Source: Platynereis dumerilii (taxonomy: Eukaryota; Annelida; Polychaeta; Phyllodocida; Nereididae). From it: 64,000 nucleotides of DNA. Location of the stretch: the NCBI GenBank assembly GCA_026936325.1, contig JAPTHN010000011.1, positions 2,237,001 to 2,301,000 on the forward strand, given 5' to 3'. A program made the translations under genes and the position numbers. The notes beneath the pieces were generated by a model. It searched no databases. It was not told the origin of the DNA and saw only the letters and a program-made list of their open reading frames with translations. Every line of letters begins with the position of its first letter. Position 1 is the stretch's first letter. This document shows positions 46,601-58,024 of this stretch, in pieces.

Positions 46601-49600
46601 TCGCTCTTTTATTGTGAATGGATATTCTTTCAGATATGAATTAAAAACAGGAAAAAATGTATTTGGTAAAGTTGTTCTATACAAAAGTCACTCAAGTTTA
46701 GGAAATGGTTGTCATTTTGAAAATATTTGATCATTTGACGTGAAATTGCCTTGTTGTAATAAAAGTTGGGGTAATGATAATCGGCAAACAATGCCATGTT
46801 ATTCAGTCTGCAGCATTAATGCAGTTTAATTTAAATTTCTATAAACAGAGTAGGGGTTAACTGGGTAGACAAATTAGCAGTGTTGTTTTTGTACTACTGG
46901 TGTAATAAAATAGCATCAACATAACTTGAAATAACCCAGCAGAGCAAGTTATGGCTTATAACGGCAGCCAGCAACAACTGAACACAATACATAACAAAAG
47001 CTTTAGCTAGGATTCCCAAGTTCCAGTCAGTGATTCATGCGATGTCTTACCTTCTAGGGTGTTGGCCGCACCTACTCCCACTGGATTCAAAGGCATTTCT
47101 CGCAGTACCTTTAGCTGTTCGCGGGCCTGCGCTGCCCTTTCAGCCCCAGGAAACACCTCTGGAGGGCTATCCACGTTTGTGGGAGTGTTTCCCGTGAACG
47201 TGGGGGTGACGTCTTTGGGATACTCCATCATCCTTCTCAACTCCTCACTTAACGGGTCGCCTTTCTTCAGTCGATCCAGCAGCTGAAAAGAAATATTGTA
47301 CACTAGCATAACACCTGTGTAGATAATTATGTGGGAGGAGAATAATAAAGGAGTATTTGAAAGATCTAGTTAGATGCAAAGAAAACATCACTTCACTCTC
47401 TGCGACTGTAATTGCATAGACCAAATGCAGCAGACATTGCAGATAGTGCTGAAAAGCTGTTTGCAAGTTTTCATAATAAACCATTAGTAGTTTCGCTGGA
47501 GTAGCATCAGTAGTCCATTAATTAATATTATGATGTCATCATTATCGTCATGGCAAAGGTTGCATAAATAATGTAATATGGTAAAAAGAGAAATCATGTT
47601 AACATGCATCAGATATTCATACTTAAAGAAAGTGTGTAGATGGAAAAAGTTATTTGTGAACTTGCATGCTGATAGGCTGATGTAGAGTTACATGATTTAA
47701 TATGGGACTTACCAAACCATTCCCTTCTCCTAGGACAGACGTTGGTCTGAGCCCGCCACCCGGTGCAGGGGCATACGAGGCGATAATAAGGGCATATTCT
47801 ATTTTGTGCCCTCCTCTGCTAAATTTTGCCAGTTCCCTACATCGGTTACGGGCAGTTCTTATTCGCGAATGCTTGGACTTTCGTGTGTTCCTCTGATCTC
47901 TTTCTTTGGCCTCTTTCGCACTTGATGGAGGCTTCCAATTTAAATGTAAATGGTCATATCTGAAAAAGAAATAAAGTAGGATGAAATAATTTCATATATG
48001 AATTATATAATTATCTTCTATATCAAATACAGCCATGGTCATACTTTTTCAATCGCCAGCCATGCTCCACTATGGGGCTATCATTTTGAACATACATAAC
48101 AAAGCAAATAATTGTTCAATCTTCACCAAAATGTCAGAAATTAGTGAGTATATAGTTGGAGGTGTCCGATAAAAGATTGTTGATTGGAATAATGTTACAT
48201 ATTATTAGCTGTGTGACAAAATACTGTATAAGTTGAAATTTAAGCATATAATCAGAATGAGTTCTGGTCCTATATTGTTATTCACATAAAAGTAATATTC
48301 ACCAAAGTGTCTGGATGTGTTGGGCACACACAAAATTGAGCATTCATGGCAAAATTGCAATTAAATACACAAAGTTCGGTACATTGATTGGGGTTCGCTA
48401 GAGGTGTCTATAATTACAAAAATTGTTAATTTCTGATGTGAAATTAAAGTGGTAAAACTTTTTTCTTATGATACAATTTAATTTGTTTCATTAAATTCCA
48501 CATCTACAGAAAGCATTGGCCACAATTTTTGATCAAAAGAAAAAGTACACTTTATTCCTACACCCACTTAAGATTTGGCCATATTTAAAGAAAAATCAGT
48601 TCCAGTAAAACACGATGAACGAAAAATTCAACCTTGTATTTTACAGTAATTTTGTCATGAATGCTTAATTCTATGTGTACACAACACATCCAGAAACTTT
48701 GATGGCTATTAGAGCTCGTTACAGATTGGCGGTCCAGTGGATCTTGACTTTTTCATTTTCTACTTCTAAACTGGCTTTGCCACGTCATTCACAGTTACCT
48801 GTTTGTCTTCTAATCCTCTCATCACATGCATATCTTGCAAACAAAGTAGGCCTAAAGTAGTTTGTTTATTGACACTTATGCTGATAGATATCACATGCTA
48901 ACTTAACCAATAAACACTATTAAACTGATGCAAAAAAATCATGAAAACACTTTTAAGCCAGTGACATCACATGGGCAAGTTGAAAGCAAATTTTGAAAAT
49001 GGTGTGGGCCGCTGATCCGCAAAGATCTATAATACCATGAGAATAACATATATGGCATCAGAATTGATTTTATGCTAGCAGTACAACTAATTCAATATGT
49101 TGCCTCACTCTTCCTATGCAATGTTATTTAAAGCAATTACTTCTAAAAGAACACCTGGTACTGTGTACAAACTATAATTCCTCGCGATTTGGTGAAGATT
49201 GAACAAGTACTTGCTTTGTTATGATCGGTCACAGTAATTGCCCCAAAGTGCAGCATTGCAGCTGAGTGAAAACATGACAGTTACAATGGGTGAAACTTGC
49301 GGCCATGCATGGCTGTAAAAACAATTTGTTTATATATGTTGTCCATGAACCTTTTGTTTCTCGGTTTGGCGCTATTTTGAGATATTGTTTTTATTTGTAG
49401 TTATTATTAGGTTAAAGGCAGGGTTATTTAACACGGGCAGCTGATTCAGTCCTCTGACTGATTTTTTAGGGCATTCTATATTATTGTCATTGGTCTCTTT
49501 GGGAAATCTTACGGACAAATTTCTATGCGAAATTCTTCACCAATTACATTAAAACTTTTCACATTGTCTTAAATCTACCACATTATTTGCCCAACAACAC

Positions 49601-52600
49601 GAAAACAAATTAATCTGAATTTTTACCTCAGTGGTTATAAAACCAATCAGGTATTGTTTCACTCAAAGATTGGATCAAACAAATACAGCTCTTCTTCACG
49701 AAGCAGACACACTTTTAAAACTACAACAAAATCTTGGAAGTGTCATAAAGGAAGGTAGGAAACAATTTAAAGAGGGTTAAAGAGCCCTAAAACTATTGAC
49801 CAAATAACCCTTTTCTCATGACCCCAAATGTGTTTTCTTGTCTATTTTACTTCTTAGATAGGAAAATCTACCAACAATGTGTGAAAAGGCTTGTTGGTTA
49901 ATGTGGAAAACAACTTGGTCAATAGTTTCAGGAATCAATTAACTCCATTTAAATTGCTTTATAACTTCCATTTTGGAACATCCCAGATTTTTGTTGAAGT
50001 TTTAAAAGTGTGTCTGCTTCATGAAGTTGAGCTGTAACAGTCAAGGGTAGCAACTGGCTGTTGAGTATCTTTCAACACACTTAACTTCATTTTTTTTCAA
50101 CCAATTTGCACAAGGAGTTAAAATGGCAAAATAATGAGAACCCCTGTCTCACTCAAGCTCATGCATGAATAAAAGTACATACTAGTTTTCTGCAAATATA
50201 CATGATGCCACCGGGGGTTTACATGTTTGCACAGTATATTTCAGTACACTAGCATGATACCCGTGAAATGGAGGTAGGGCAGGGGCATATATTAAATATA
50301 AATTTTGAACATAAAACCCAGCCTAAAACCTTGTAGTGGGTGAAAAAGGGTTGCATCAAAGTTTTTGTGGATGGGCACCCTATACTTTTGCTGTGAAAGA
50401 CGGACGGGTCCATGAATTAATAGTAGGATTTTCAGTTACAAGTCCAAAAATCCTATATTTTCTAGATTCACTCCATGACAATGTATGGCTAAATATTCCA
50501 GAATAGAAAGAGAACATTGAATTTCTTGAAATTATCACAGTGAAATTATGACTGGTTCAGATGGCTTTTAGATTTTAGATTTGAGGATCTCTTCCAAACA
50601 GAACTCTGGACCTTCACAATGCACCAAAGCAAAGGCTCGTCTTAGCCTGTGTATGTCATACATTATTTTATTTTGCATGTGGAACACCTATACTTGTGTG
50701 CACTATGATATTACAAAATGTATGTTTGACAGTAATTGTTTTCATAATTATGTTGCTGTGATTCATGGCTATGCTATTTAAAATTCCCTATGCTGTCTAC
50801 CACTCTGACTGTCAATATTATTTGGGTTGGCATATTGGAGCTCTTTACTGATTGACGGTCCATTGGAAGAATGAATTTTCTTATTTTCAACTTGCAAGTT
50901 GGTTTTGTCACCTCATTGACAGTTTTCGGTAGATCTCTTAAAATTTTCATTTGAGGTACCTTAATTCATTTAATTAGTTTGTTATACCATTTGATGCCTG
51001 TTTCAACCAATCACAAGCCTGTATTTCACTGCAATAAATCCCGTAGTCTTTGTTGTCCTTTTATCGACTCATGTTTGACAGTTTGTCTCATGGTATAAGT
51101 TGGTTATTCATCGTAGAATCTGGAATATGCGTTTATCACATCTTGAGACAAAGCCCTCGGATGATAAATCACATATCCCCTCTCCCATGATTAATAACCT
51201 ATACTTAATATCACCTATACACTGAATCAATTGATTAACCATAACTGACACAAACAAAACGTCTTTAAGCCAGTGACATCACAAGATCATTAAAAGTTAA
51301 TTTTGACACTGTCTGGACCACCAATTTGCAAACAGCAATAATAACTGAATATAATACCTACCTTCTTCTTGCAATGTTCCTGTTGCCTGTAGGCGTCAAC
51401 AAGTTATTCTGTAAAAAAAAAAAAAAAAAATTTAAATTAACAAATTCAAAATGACTATAGGGTTCCAAAATTGATATACCTCATTTACATAGTTTTAGCA
51501 ATTGATACAATGGTGTATATCATCCATGCTATATGACTATGGTCTAAGATTTTTAAAAAATCTGGCTTGTATTTGGCTGAGGCAAACAAAATACTAATAT
51601 TCACGTCCCACTATAATGACTGATATCACTTTCTGACTATAATTGTTACTTTTCAGATATGCAAAAGAATAACTATTACGGATGATTTCATATGTGTAGA
51701 CAATGAGCACATATATAAAAGTGAGGTTTGCTGGAAAAATTATGTAATAAATTTGACCCATATACTGCAAATGCCAACTTGGTAGACCTATACACATTGT
51801 TCCCTGACCAAAAGCATTGGTCAAGGATTCTGAATTGTCCCCAGAGCATGAGGGAGAAAGCAGAGGAAGAAAACACTGCATGGACTAGGGGGTATTTTTG
51901 TTGCAGAATCTGCAATGCGCCCTTATCTGGGTTTGTTGCAAAATAAAAAGAGGGGGCGGCAGTGTCAGTGGAGGAGTAGGAATTAATTGAAGCCACCTGT
52001 TTTTCACAGCAGCTAATCCATGCCAAAAAAGGCTAAATCACCCAGGGGTGAAAAAAAAAAATCTCGGATGTAGAACTACCTGAGGTAGGCACTTTGGCAT
52101 AATTTGAAGTCTGTGCTGACAAAAGCCTAGGATATATAATCATTTGAAACATAGAGTGATTTCTTCATTTAAAACATGGAGTGATTTCTTAACTTTTTGG
52201 GAAATGCATTTTCGCCTTGTTTTGAAGCTGAGTTTTGAGACACACACTTTGCAACTGCAGGCTTTATATTTTGATTATTAGGACAATTGCCCTGACATTT
52301 TCAATTTCTGGTTTCATATTATATCCCTTCACACAATTGGTGCAAGACCTCCAAAAATGGTTGAGAAGTAAATTTAAAAAAACGGATGGATATTGACTGA
52401 GCAGTAAGTAGTATTGGTAAGCCTATATATAGATATATGAATTCACAGGTTTTAAGAGTTTTGATCTGTTAAAGGACATCAGGTGAACTGCAAAACCAGT
52501 TTCAGCAATTATTGCTCAGTTTCCTGTAGCAGAGCTTTCAAATATCCATTTGTTTTTGAAAATTTGACTTCTCAGCCATTTTTGAGGCTCTGACACCAAT

Positions 52601-53665
52601 TGTGTAATGGAAATATATCAAATATGACATCCGAAACTGAAAATATGGGGGCAGTTGTCCTAATAACCAAAATATAAAACATGGAATTGCAACAAGTAAC
52701 TCTTCAAACTGCTTTAAATTCTGGTGAAAATGCATTTTCCCAAAAAGTTCAAACATCACCTTCTAGGCCTATAGCATTTTTCATTGTCACATTTTGTATA
52801 AAATCAGTTATGTTGCTAAATGGGTGCATAGAGCTAAATAATACCTCTATGATGGGTGGAAGTTGCATTTTTAAAAGTAGTCAAGATCATGAATTTTGCT
52901 TTAAAAAAAACAACAACACTTTTTTGCACATGAGTAAGAGGTTTTGGGGCTTTGACAAATGGACCTCACATGTGTTACATCAACTTACATGTCATCAGAA
53001 AGATAAACCAGGACCCAGTAGGACCGACCCCCCCTCCCCTAACACTGCTGAGAGACCATTTCACCCTAGTCCATGGAGTGAAAAGATGGAGTTTGGAAAA
53101 CAAGAACATGGAACAAAGAGGAAATGAAGATTGATAAATGGATAATTGGGGCTTTTTGTCTAGTAGCCTATCTTTGGGCCTTGCAGGCTAATTAGAATTT
53201 TGACTGGTTGGAATATGGGAGTTTTGACCAACAGTGTACCAATTTTTCATACATGTTTCAAGAGGGATAGTGATTTAAAAAACACATGGAACATTTATAA
53301 GCCCTGGTTACCAGACCCAGTGGTTGTAGCCCATTGCCATGCTGAGTGAGTTATCCCCCCCCCCAAAGAAAATGTTATACATAATTATGTTTCGTTTCCT
53401 GCACAAACAATCATTTCGTGGATTACCTGATCCCAATCGTGTGAATGCAGAGAATTTGGGCTTGGATTGTGTGTACCAAAATTAATTTGACAGTGTGTTT
53501 AAATTTTGCATTGTCAAACAGACAAAATTATAATCTTAATGGTTTTATCTGTATGTCAATGTACATTATCTAAAATGTACATTATATTGTGCAATAATAA
53601 TGTGAAGAATTAAATCATATGGTATTTCAGTTCCTTACCTCGTCTGGGATTTCCTGGTCTTCCAT
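31752..53665 (-). CDS. Unrecognised 371-aa protein, nine coding exons
   Basis: Coding exons in order: 53665-53639, 51408-51362, 47959-47713, 47282-47051, 45264-45230, 44829-44752, 41017-40822, 37891-37812, 31925-31752. Every junction is AG/GT, phases agree throughout, and the total is 1116 nt from ATG (GCCATGG context) to TAA. Residues 1-25 are an unstructured leader. Residues 26-107 are basic (KERDQRNTRKSKHSR) then hydrophobic (IEYALIIASY). Residues 108-184 start with a short helical-looking LLDRLKKGDPLSEEL. Residues 197-222 are basic and Pro/Thr-rich. Residues 223-287 are acidic with seven GHEE(E/D) repeats. Residues 289-355 (PGQWVRAKF, YFGKVL, VSCLRG, VFPSIPDVTW) look like one small beta-barrel of the SH3/Tudor kind. 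There is no signal peptide or membrane segment. It is probably nuclear, but no function is claimed. Confidence 0.78.
32685..33172. mobile_element. MITE-like element with GGGTGCCGG ends
   Basis: The left end GGGGGTGCCGGAAGG and right end AGTACCGGCACCCTT are inverted repeats of about 12 bp. The left 140 bp matches part of 20358-20574 in the opposite orientation. No coding frame. Confidence 0.5.
36630..36785. repeat. Degenerate GATA microsatellite
   Basis: GATA units with AAAGATAGATGG variants in two blocks, followed by GTGCAGCCCTCT. That word matches the complement of the SINE 3' body at 37337, so this is probably the remnant of an oppositely oriented SINE tail. Confidence 0.7.
37328..37694 (+). 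mobile_element. tRNA-derived SINE with TATC tail and target duplications
   Basis: The body starts at 37337. A box A-like TGGTGCAGTGG (37346-37356) followed by TTAAGG, and a box B-like GGTTCATCTCC (37399-37409), mark a pol III promoter. The wide spacing and the GTGGTTAAGG word suggest descent from a class II (Leu/Ser-like) tRNA with a long variable arm. A non-tRNA body ends GGGCTTAGAGGGCTGCACTTCCCA, followed by about 18 TATC units to 37685. The insertion is bracketed by a perfect 9-bp duplication GTAGTAAAG (37328-37336 and 37686-37694). The lesion-free ends suggest a fairly recent insertion. Confidence 0.85.
37895..39470. other. Intron (exon 7-8), no feature seen in first half
   Basis: No element with clear ends, apart from a block at 39290-39430 (CCCACAAGAAATTATTTAT) that recurs at 58980-59330. 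Confidence 0.45.
39475..40410. repeat. Cluster of AGACGTCT palindromes
   Basis: Six exact AGACGTCT words (39483, 39525, 40004, 40247, 40359, 40402) plus near variants (about 40042 and 40182) fall within about 930 bp, most within AGACGTCTGTAG contexts. The first two form an inverted pair, GCCTCTACAGACGTCT (39475-39490) and AGACGTCTGTAGAGGC (39525-39540). Probably a repeat element built on this motif, in an intron. Confidence 0.65.
40822..41017 (-). CDS. Exon with coding minisatellite (GHEEE repeats)
   Basis: This exon of the 371-aa gene encodes QETDTENEHHAQFE, then an acidic run with a 5-residue unit GHEEE repeated about seven times (15-bp DNA unit, 40845-40945). The near-identity of the DNA copies implies recent expansion or ongoing homogenisation. 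The unit is a multiple of three, so length change would not break the frame. Confidence 0.8.
41020..43220. other. Intron (exon 6-7), one MITE end
   Basis: CAGGGTTCCCACAGTCATGG at 41863 is a typical left end of a CAGGG-type hAT MITE, but no matching right end was found. The rest shows no gene. Confidence 0.4.
43255..44015. repeat. TAACTCC minisatellite, split by a MITE
   Basis: Degenerate tandem units of 8-10 bp (TAACTCCCG, TAACTCCTGC, CACTAACTCC) occupy 43255-43575 and resume at 43897-44015. A longer duplicated block (ACTAACTGCAGTAACTCCC) occurs twice in the first half. The gap is exactly the MITE at 43576-43896. Confidence 0.85.
43576..43896. mobile_element. hAT-like MITE inserted into the TAACTCC array
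   Basis: 321 bp with perfect 15-bp inverted ends CAGGGGCGGACTGGC / GCCAGTCCGCCCCTG. The flanking 8-mers CCCACATC and CCCTCATT agree at 6 of 8 positions, consistent with a decayed 8-bp hAT duplication. The interior near each end has GGGGCCCA words. A short plus frame inside is not a gene. Confidence 0.8.
44336..44515 (-). mobile_element. 5'-truncated copy of the same SINE, with GATA tail
   Basis: On the minus strand it carries GCAAGTAAAAGATCCCTCAC, ACATGTTGAGGA, CTCATCAATCAACC and GGGCATAGAGGGCTGCACTT, then TATC units (44336-44362 on plus as GATA). It matches the 3' half of the SINE at 37337 and lacks the tRNA-like head. It lies in an intron of the 371-aa gene. Confidence 0.75.
45885..46212. 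mobile_element. 316-bp MITE with 6-bp target duplication
   Basis: The element runs 45891-46206 with inverted ends AATCAGGGTACCTTCC..., matching for about 25 bp (through CATTAGTTCAT). It is flanked by TTGCAC at 45885-45890 and 46207-46212. The interior is AT-rich with further imperfect palindromes around ATAGGAT and TTTCAAA words. No coding capacity. The superfamily is uncertain. Confidence 0.75.
46213..47050. other. Intron (exon 4-5), nothing else supported
   Basis: A plus-strand 80-codon frame at 46488-46730 has a protein-like composition but no splice support or known motif. Left unassigned. Confidence 0.4.
48030..49315. mobile_element. Inverted-repeat element, about 1.3 kb
   Basis: The left 48030-48150 and right 49175-49315 are inverted copies. 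They share ACAGCCATG, ACATACATAACAAAGCAA/TTGCTTTGTTATG, TTGTTCAATCTTCACCAAA and CTATGGGGC-like words. A second nested inverted pair is TCTGGATGTGTTG (48308) and ACAACACATCCAGA (48681). No coding frame. It occupies the intron between exons 2 and 3 of the 371-aa gene. Confidence 0.6.
49684..50036. mobile_element. 353-bp fold-back MITE
   Basis: TACAGCTCTTCTTCACGAAGCA at the left pairs with the complement of GAAGTTGAGCTGTA at the right. The pairing continues through CAGACACACTTTTAAAACT and beyond, to about 120 bp per arm. The two arms meet near GGTCAATAGTTT. No coding frame. Confidence 0.65.
50833..51335 (+). repeat. Second copy of a dispersed repeat (first at 48703-49025)
   Basis: Shared ordered words with 48703-49025 include TTAC(T/A)GATTG(A/G)CGGTCCA, TTTTGTCACCTCATTGACAGTT/TTTGCCACGTCATTCACAGTT and AAGCCAGTGACATCACA. 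The copies are direct repeats about 2.2 kb apart in the same intron. Confidence 0.5.
52191..52750. mobile_element. 560-bp fold-back element
   Basis: Arms 52191-52404 and 52513-52750 are inverted copies (TTTTTGGGAAATGCATTTT; TATATTTTG(A/G)TTATTAGGACAA; CACACAATTGGTG), separated by a spacer of about 110 bp. It lies in the first intron of the 371-aa gene. A plus frame at 52681-53127 that starts inside it is not supported. Confidence 0.65.
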
Positions 53666-54065
53666 GGCAAATTCCTTTTATTTAAAGCAGTAGCACTTAG
53701 GTGTGGTCAGTTCTGTGAGCTCCAGACAAATGTGACATTCAAGAGAAACAAGCCAGGTTGACCCATGTGGCCATGTTAGCATGTATTGGATTTCAGTTGC
53801 CAGTCATATATCTGCTTCCTCAGGACCCCCCCCCCTTCCCCCCAATCAGTTAAAATTCAAAATGCGGATTGACAGTAGACTTGGGAGGTATGGGGAATGG
53901 TGGGGGGGGGGGGGGAGGGGGAGGGGATTTGTAAGTGATTCAATGGGCCAAGGTATTAAGCACTGTATCAGTCATAGGCCTATAGTGAGTAATTTCTTGG
54001 ATGAGCTTCATTTTGTCACTTTCTAATTCTATTGAGGATTTGTAGTCGTTTGTTTGGTGACAAGC
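53666..54065. other. Upstream region of the 371-aa gene
   Basis: This should contain its 5' UTR and promoter. Polypurine and C/G runs (53825-53925) are present; no TATA box or initiator can be assigned with confidence. Confidence 0.35.
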
Positions 54066-54069
54066 CTCT

Positions 54070-55943
54070 ACACAGTGTCCTTGAACGAAGATTAGGGTTT
54101 AAAAAAATGTACAAAGATTCTGTCAACACAGCATTGTAGTATGTGGTTTCAGCTTCGATTTGATGTAAAGATAAAATAAATCTGTTGGGAAAAGTTTGAG
54201 AAAATTGAAATTTAAAATTTGTTGTTTTTCACACCCTTGTTGCAGGCAAAATATCCATTAGGCCTATAGAATGTTTAAAATGATAATCTTAACATAGAAA
54301 TGCTTTCCTTTCCCTCCCGGGTGCTCATATATACAGTGGACCAAATTCAGAATTATGATTAAGTGGTTTTTAAAAGGAATATCACATTCTGAAGGTGTTA
54401 CAAACTTGCTAGACTATAATCCGCATTCTCCGAACCCATTTAGAGTCCAATCAACTGAACCTGCATAATTTCCCTAATTCATCGCCTGAATTAGCTAAGT
54501 AGCAGAATACTGTAGCAATATAGCCAATAATAAGACATATTTAGGGCTTTTACAGCATTTCTATATCAATATTTTGAGATGTATGTCGCAACACTTTCAA
54601 AGTATTATCTCTTCATGTCAGTATCAAAACCTCTTATCACAATCTGAAGAAACATGATTGCCTCAATAGTCCATTCCTCCAATTTGAAATTTTTGTTTAG
54701 GGTCTTAGTTTCCGGTTGTATTTTATTGATTTTCATAAATTGTGCATAAGTCTCAATTTAGTACTTCCTATGCAGATTTTACATTACTAATGCACTGAAT
54801 TGGCTAGAAAATATGTATAGGATAAATTTTTAAGTGTTGATGTTCTTATTATGAAAGAAAAATAAATAATATTACCAATTAATATTAATTGGAGAGCTTC
54901 CCGTTTGAAGTTAAATTTATTAAAATCATAATATCGATCCCTAATTCCTTCTGGAAAGTTCATATACAACCAATATTAACTATGTGACCATGGAAGAGAC
55001 TCTGTTGACTGATAGTTTAATACTCTGTTGGTTGCACAAAGGCATGCTACAACTGAACAACTGAATTTTGGAAGTCGGCAACCATTAAATTCCATGAAAT
55101 AATCTTAACAATTGGCAAAAATGGGTAAAGAAAGCCCTTAAAATTCTTCAGAATACCAGAAATTGCAACCAATATTTCAATATGAACATAGACACTGTAA
55201 TAAAACTTGGAATTAGCCATCTGCGCCATTAGGCCACTTGCATATGTTTTTTTTTTATTGATTTAAACAAATAATTCTCTCAAATGTTATTTCCTTTGAT
55301 ATCAAATACAACTTACACGGAAAGCTGTGGTGAAGATATACACTTGTCAGATGCTGGCAGTATGTATTTCTACATGTGTTTATTGTTTATTGTCCAGTAA
55401 ATTAACAGATGTTTTTTGTGAATCCCACTTGAAAACATTGACTGGTGAAATGCAAAAACTCTCAATTTGCATCACTAATGAAGTTTACAAGGCATTTTCT
55501 CACACCCTGGTGGTTCATTTGCCGCTTTTCTTTGGTTCAAGAAATAATAAAGCCGAAATGGCCATGTTCATATTTGATTTTGACACATTACAAGATTCAC
55601 TGAGTTTGCAACACACCTAAATGTTGGAAAAGATGTGAAAATTGGAAATAAAATGCTTTTCTGACATTTTTTAAATCTGATTGAGTAAATCAATGTTTAA
55701 CTAGATAAATTATGATGTTTCAATAACACTGCAATGCCATTTGATATATCTATAACTGATATTTTTCATGCAACAAGGGTGTGAAAAACTAAAAATTTTA
55801 AATTTCAATTTTCTCAAAATTTTCCCAACAGATTTTTTTGATCTTTACATCAACTCAAAGCTGAGACCACATACTACAACGCTGTGTTGATGTATTCTTT
55901 GTACATTTTTTTTAACCCCAAACTTCGTTCAAGGAAACTGTGT
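54070..55943. mobile_element. 1.87-kb inverted-repeat transposon, non-autonomous
   Basis: Ends ACACAGTGTCCTTGAACGAAG and the complement of CTTCGTTCAAGGAAACTGTGT. Arms are about 195 bp (54070-54265; 55750-55943), sharing ACAAAG, AACACAGC, GATGTAAAGAT, CCCAACAGATTT and TCACACCCTTGTTGCA. The interior of about 1.5 kb has no transposase-like frame. The target duplication is not resolved. Confidence 0.7.
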
Positions 55944-56149
55944 CTAATCATGTCTATTTACACTGCTCAAACTTAAAAATGTGTTTAATTTTAAATGAAT
56001 TTATGTCTGATCAGGACAGCTCACTGGTCATTCAGGTAATGAATATGCAACTGTCAAGATACATAGATAGATAGGCCGAGATAGATGGAAAGTGGATACA
56101 CAGGCCTAGACAGATACATGCAGTGTGTAGATAGATTAATACGAGCACA

Positions 56150-56232
<83 letters not shown>

Positions 56233-56350
56233 CATGGATAGACAGATAGATACATGGATAGACAGATAGATACATGGATAGATAGATAGATACATGGATA
56301 GATAGATGGATATAGATGGGTAGATAGATGGATTGATAGATGGGTAGATA
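56150..56350. repeat. GATA microsatellite with 20-bp ACATGGATAGACAGATA sub-repeat
   Basis: A long GATA tract, then several repeats of GATACATGGATAGACAGATA, then degenerate GATGGGTAGATA. The following GTAGCCCTGGACGGGGCTC...ATTGATTGAGAT resembles, on the opposite strand, the 3' body of the SINE at 37337, so this is likely a diverged SINE tail. Confidence 0.85.
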
Positions 56351-58020
56351 GTAGCCCTGGACGGGGCTCATGAATCCTCCCATTGATTGAGATTTGAAAG
56401 AGATGGTTTGGGAGAAATAATACTGCTCTGTTAAAAAATCAACTGCACTTTCTGAAAATAGAAAAAATTTGCTCCTGACGGCACATATTTCCATCACCAC
56501 AGTCATCATTTTAATTGCTTAATTATTATGTTAAATTCAAACATTAAATTTCTTCCGTATACATTGAACGAACGGCCATCTCTGATTGGTCATAATTCTA
56601 GCTTTAATGGTGACGTAACACGCAGTAAAGGTGACGTCATAACATAGCATTTGTGACATCACTGTGGTGACATCACAATTCAAAATGAGGCTCATGGCTA
56701 AAATAAACGATTTTAGAGCATTTCTACGACTTTAGGAGTGATTTACTCTGACCAACAATAAGATAATACATTCAAAAATAGTGCTGTCAGTAGATTAATA
56801 TGTCAGGTAAAAGAAAAATAGGTTTTTTAATGCCTTTTTCAGTAGTTTTATTGCCGTCCTCAATCTCCTGATCCACTGTCAAAATCTCAAGATTTTGTAT
56901 GGGATGACCCATGACCCTTCCCAGGGCTAGGTAGATAGATGGATAGATAGATGAAAAGCAGATGGGTAGATATGAGGGTAGATACATGGATAGATAGATG
57001 GAAATATTTCCACAGCCTTCTAGGTGCTGCAGAGGCGTAAAACACACACAAACATTCCACAGCCTTCTGCCACCAATTCTTTCTTAAAGTTTCTTTCCCT
57101 GCTCCTTTGTGGGTATTTCTTGTACATTTTACAGGGTAAACCAAATAATTAATTTCTGTGATAATCACTTCCAATTTAATAAATATTTTGTTCCATTAAG
57201 ATAACTAAAAAACTCTTGGAAAAAGTAAATGCCAAGAATAAAAATGGAACTTTCAAAATATCTTCTTGATATGATCAAACATGCAGTAGCAAAAAAAAAA
57301 GAAGACCTTGAGAATTTCATGGAATATAGCTACACAGTAGATTTACATTTAAAAATAACAATTTGTTTGAAATTTTAAATATGTTATAGCTGCAGCCTGC
57401 ATGTTGTTTTTTCTTAAGATTTTCTTGTTTTCTTACCTGAGTGACATATGAAGTGCATTACATTTTGATGCCACACATCCTTACTTATTGTCATACATTT
57501 TTGAAGCAAAATACTAGGGAAAATACAACTTTTTGTTTTGGAAAAAAATCTAAGTTTCATTCGAATAAACAAGTGAACTGATAATATACATTATATTTGG
57601 TGATTTTAAAGACCACATTTTTCTTAGTCAATAGAGTGAATAGACAAAGAATGGTGTTTGTTGAAAATACTTAAGTGCGTGTATAAAATATCGTGCACAA
57701 ATGGGAGCCGTGGCTAAAATAAGTCGATGGGCCCCCACATTCCTATTTTCTGCATTACTCCATTTACGTCAGAGTGGATTTAATTTAATGGTCTTAAAAG
57801 ATGATGACAGCCTCATCAGTTGACAAACCACAAACCACAAATGTTTCTGGGGCATTTGGGTTGCCAAATGTACTTTTGCAGATTATATACCCTTGAAAGC
57901 AGATTATGCAGCACTTGACATGCAGTTGCAAGTTTAAACTCAAAATAAACACCACAGCTCATTTCATATTCAAAGAAGTCTTTTAAAAAGGGGGTTTCAG
58001 AAACTGTGCAGGAGAGGCCC
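56351..58020. other. Intergenic, no gene seen
   Basis: A short direct cluster GTGACGTAAC / GTGACGTCAT / GTGACATCAC occurs at 56610-56680, and a degenerate GATA tract at 56930-57000. No exon-like segment. Confidence 0.45.
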
Positions 58021-58024
58021 CATT

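Noticed and set aside
46488-46730. Plus-strand 80-codon frame in an intron
   Set aside because: Reasonable composition but no splice sites, no family, and opposite strand to the host gene; kept only as a note.
52681-53127. Plus-strand 148-codon frame
   Set aside because: Begins inside a fold-back element and runs through low-complexity sequence; no domain seen.
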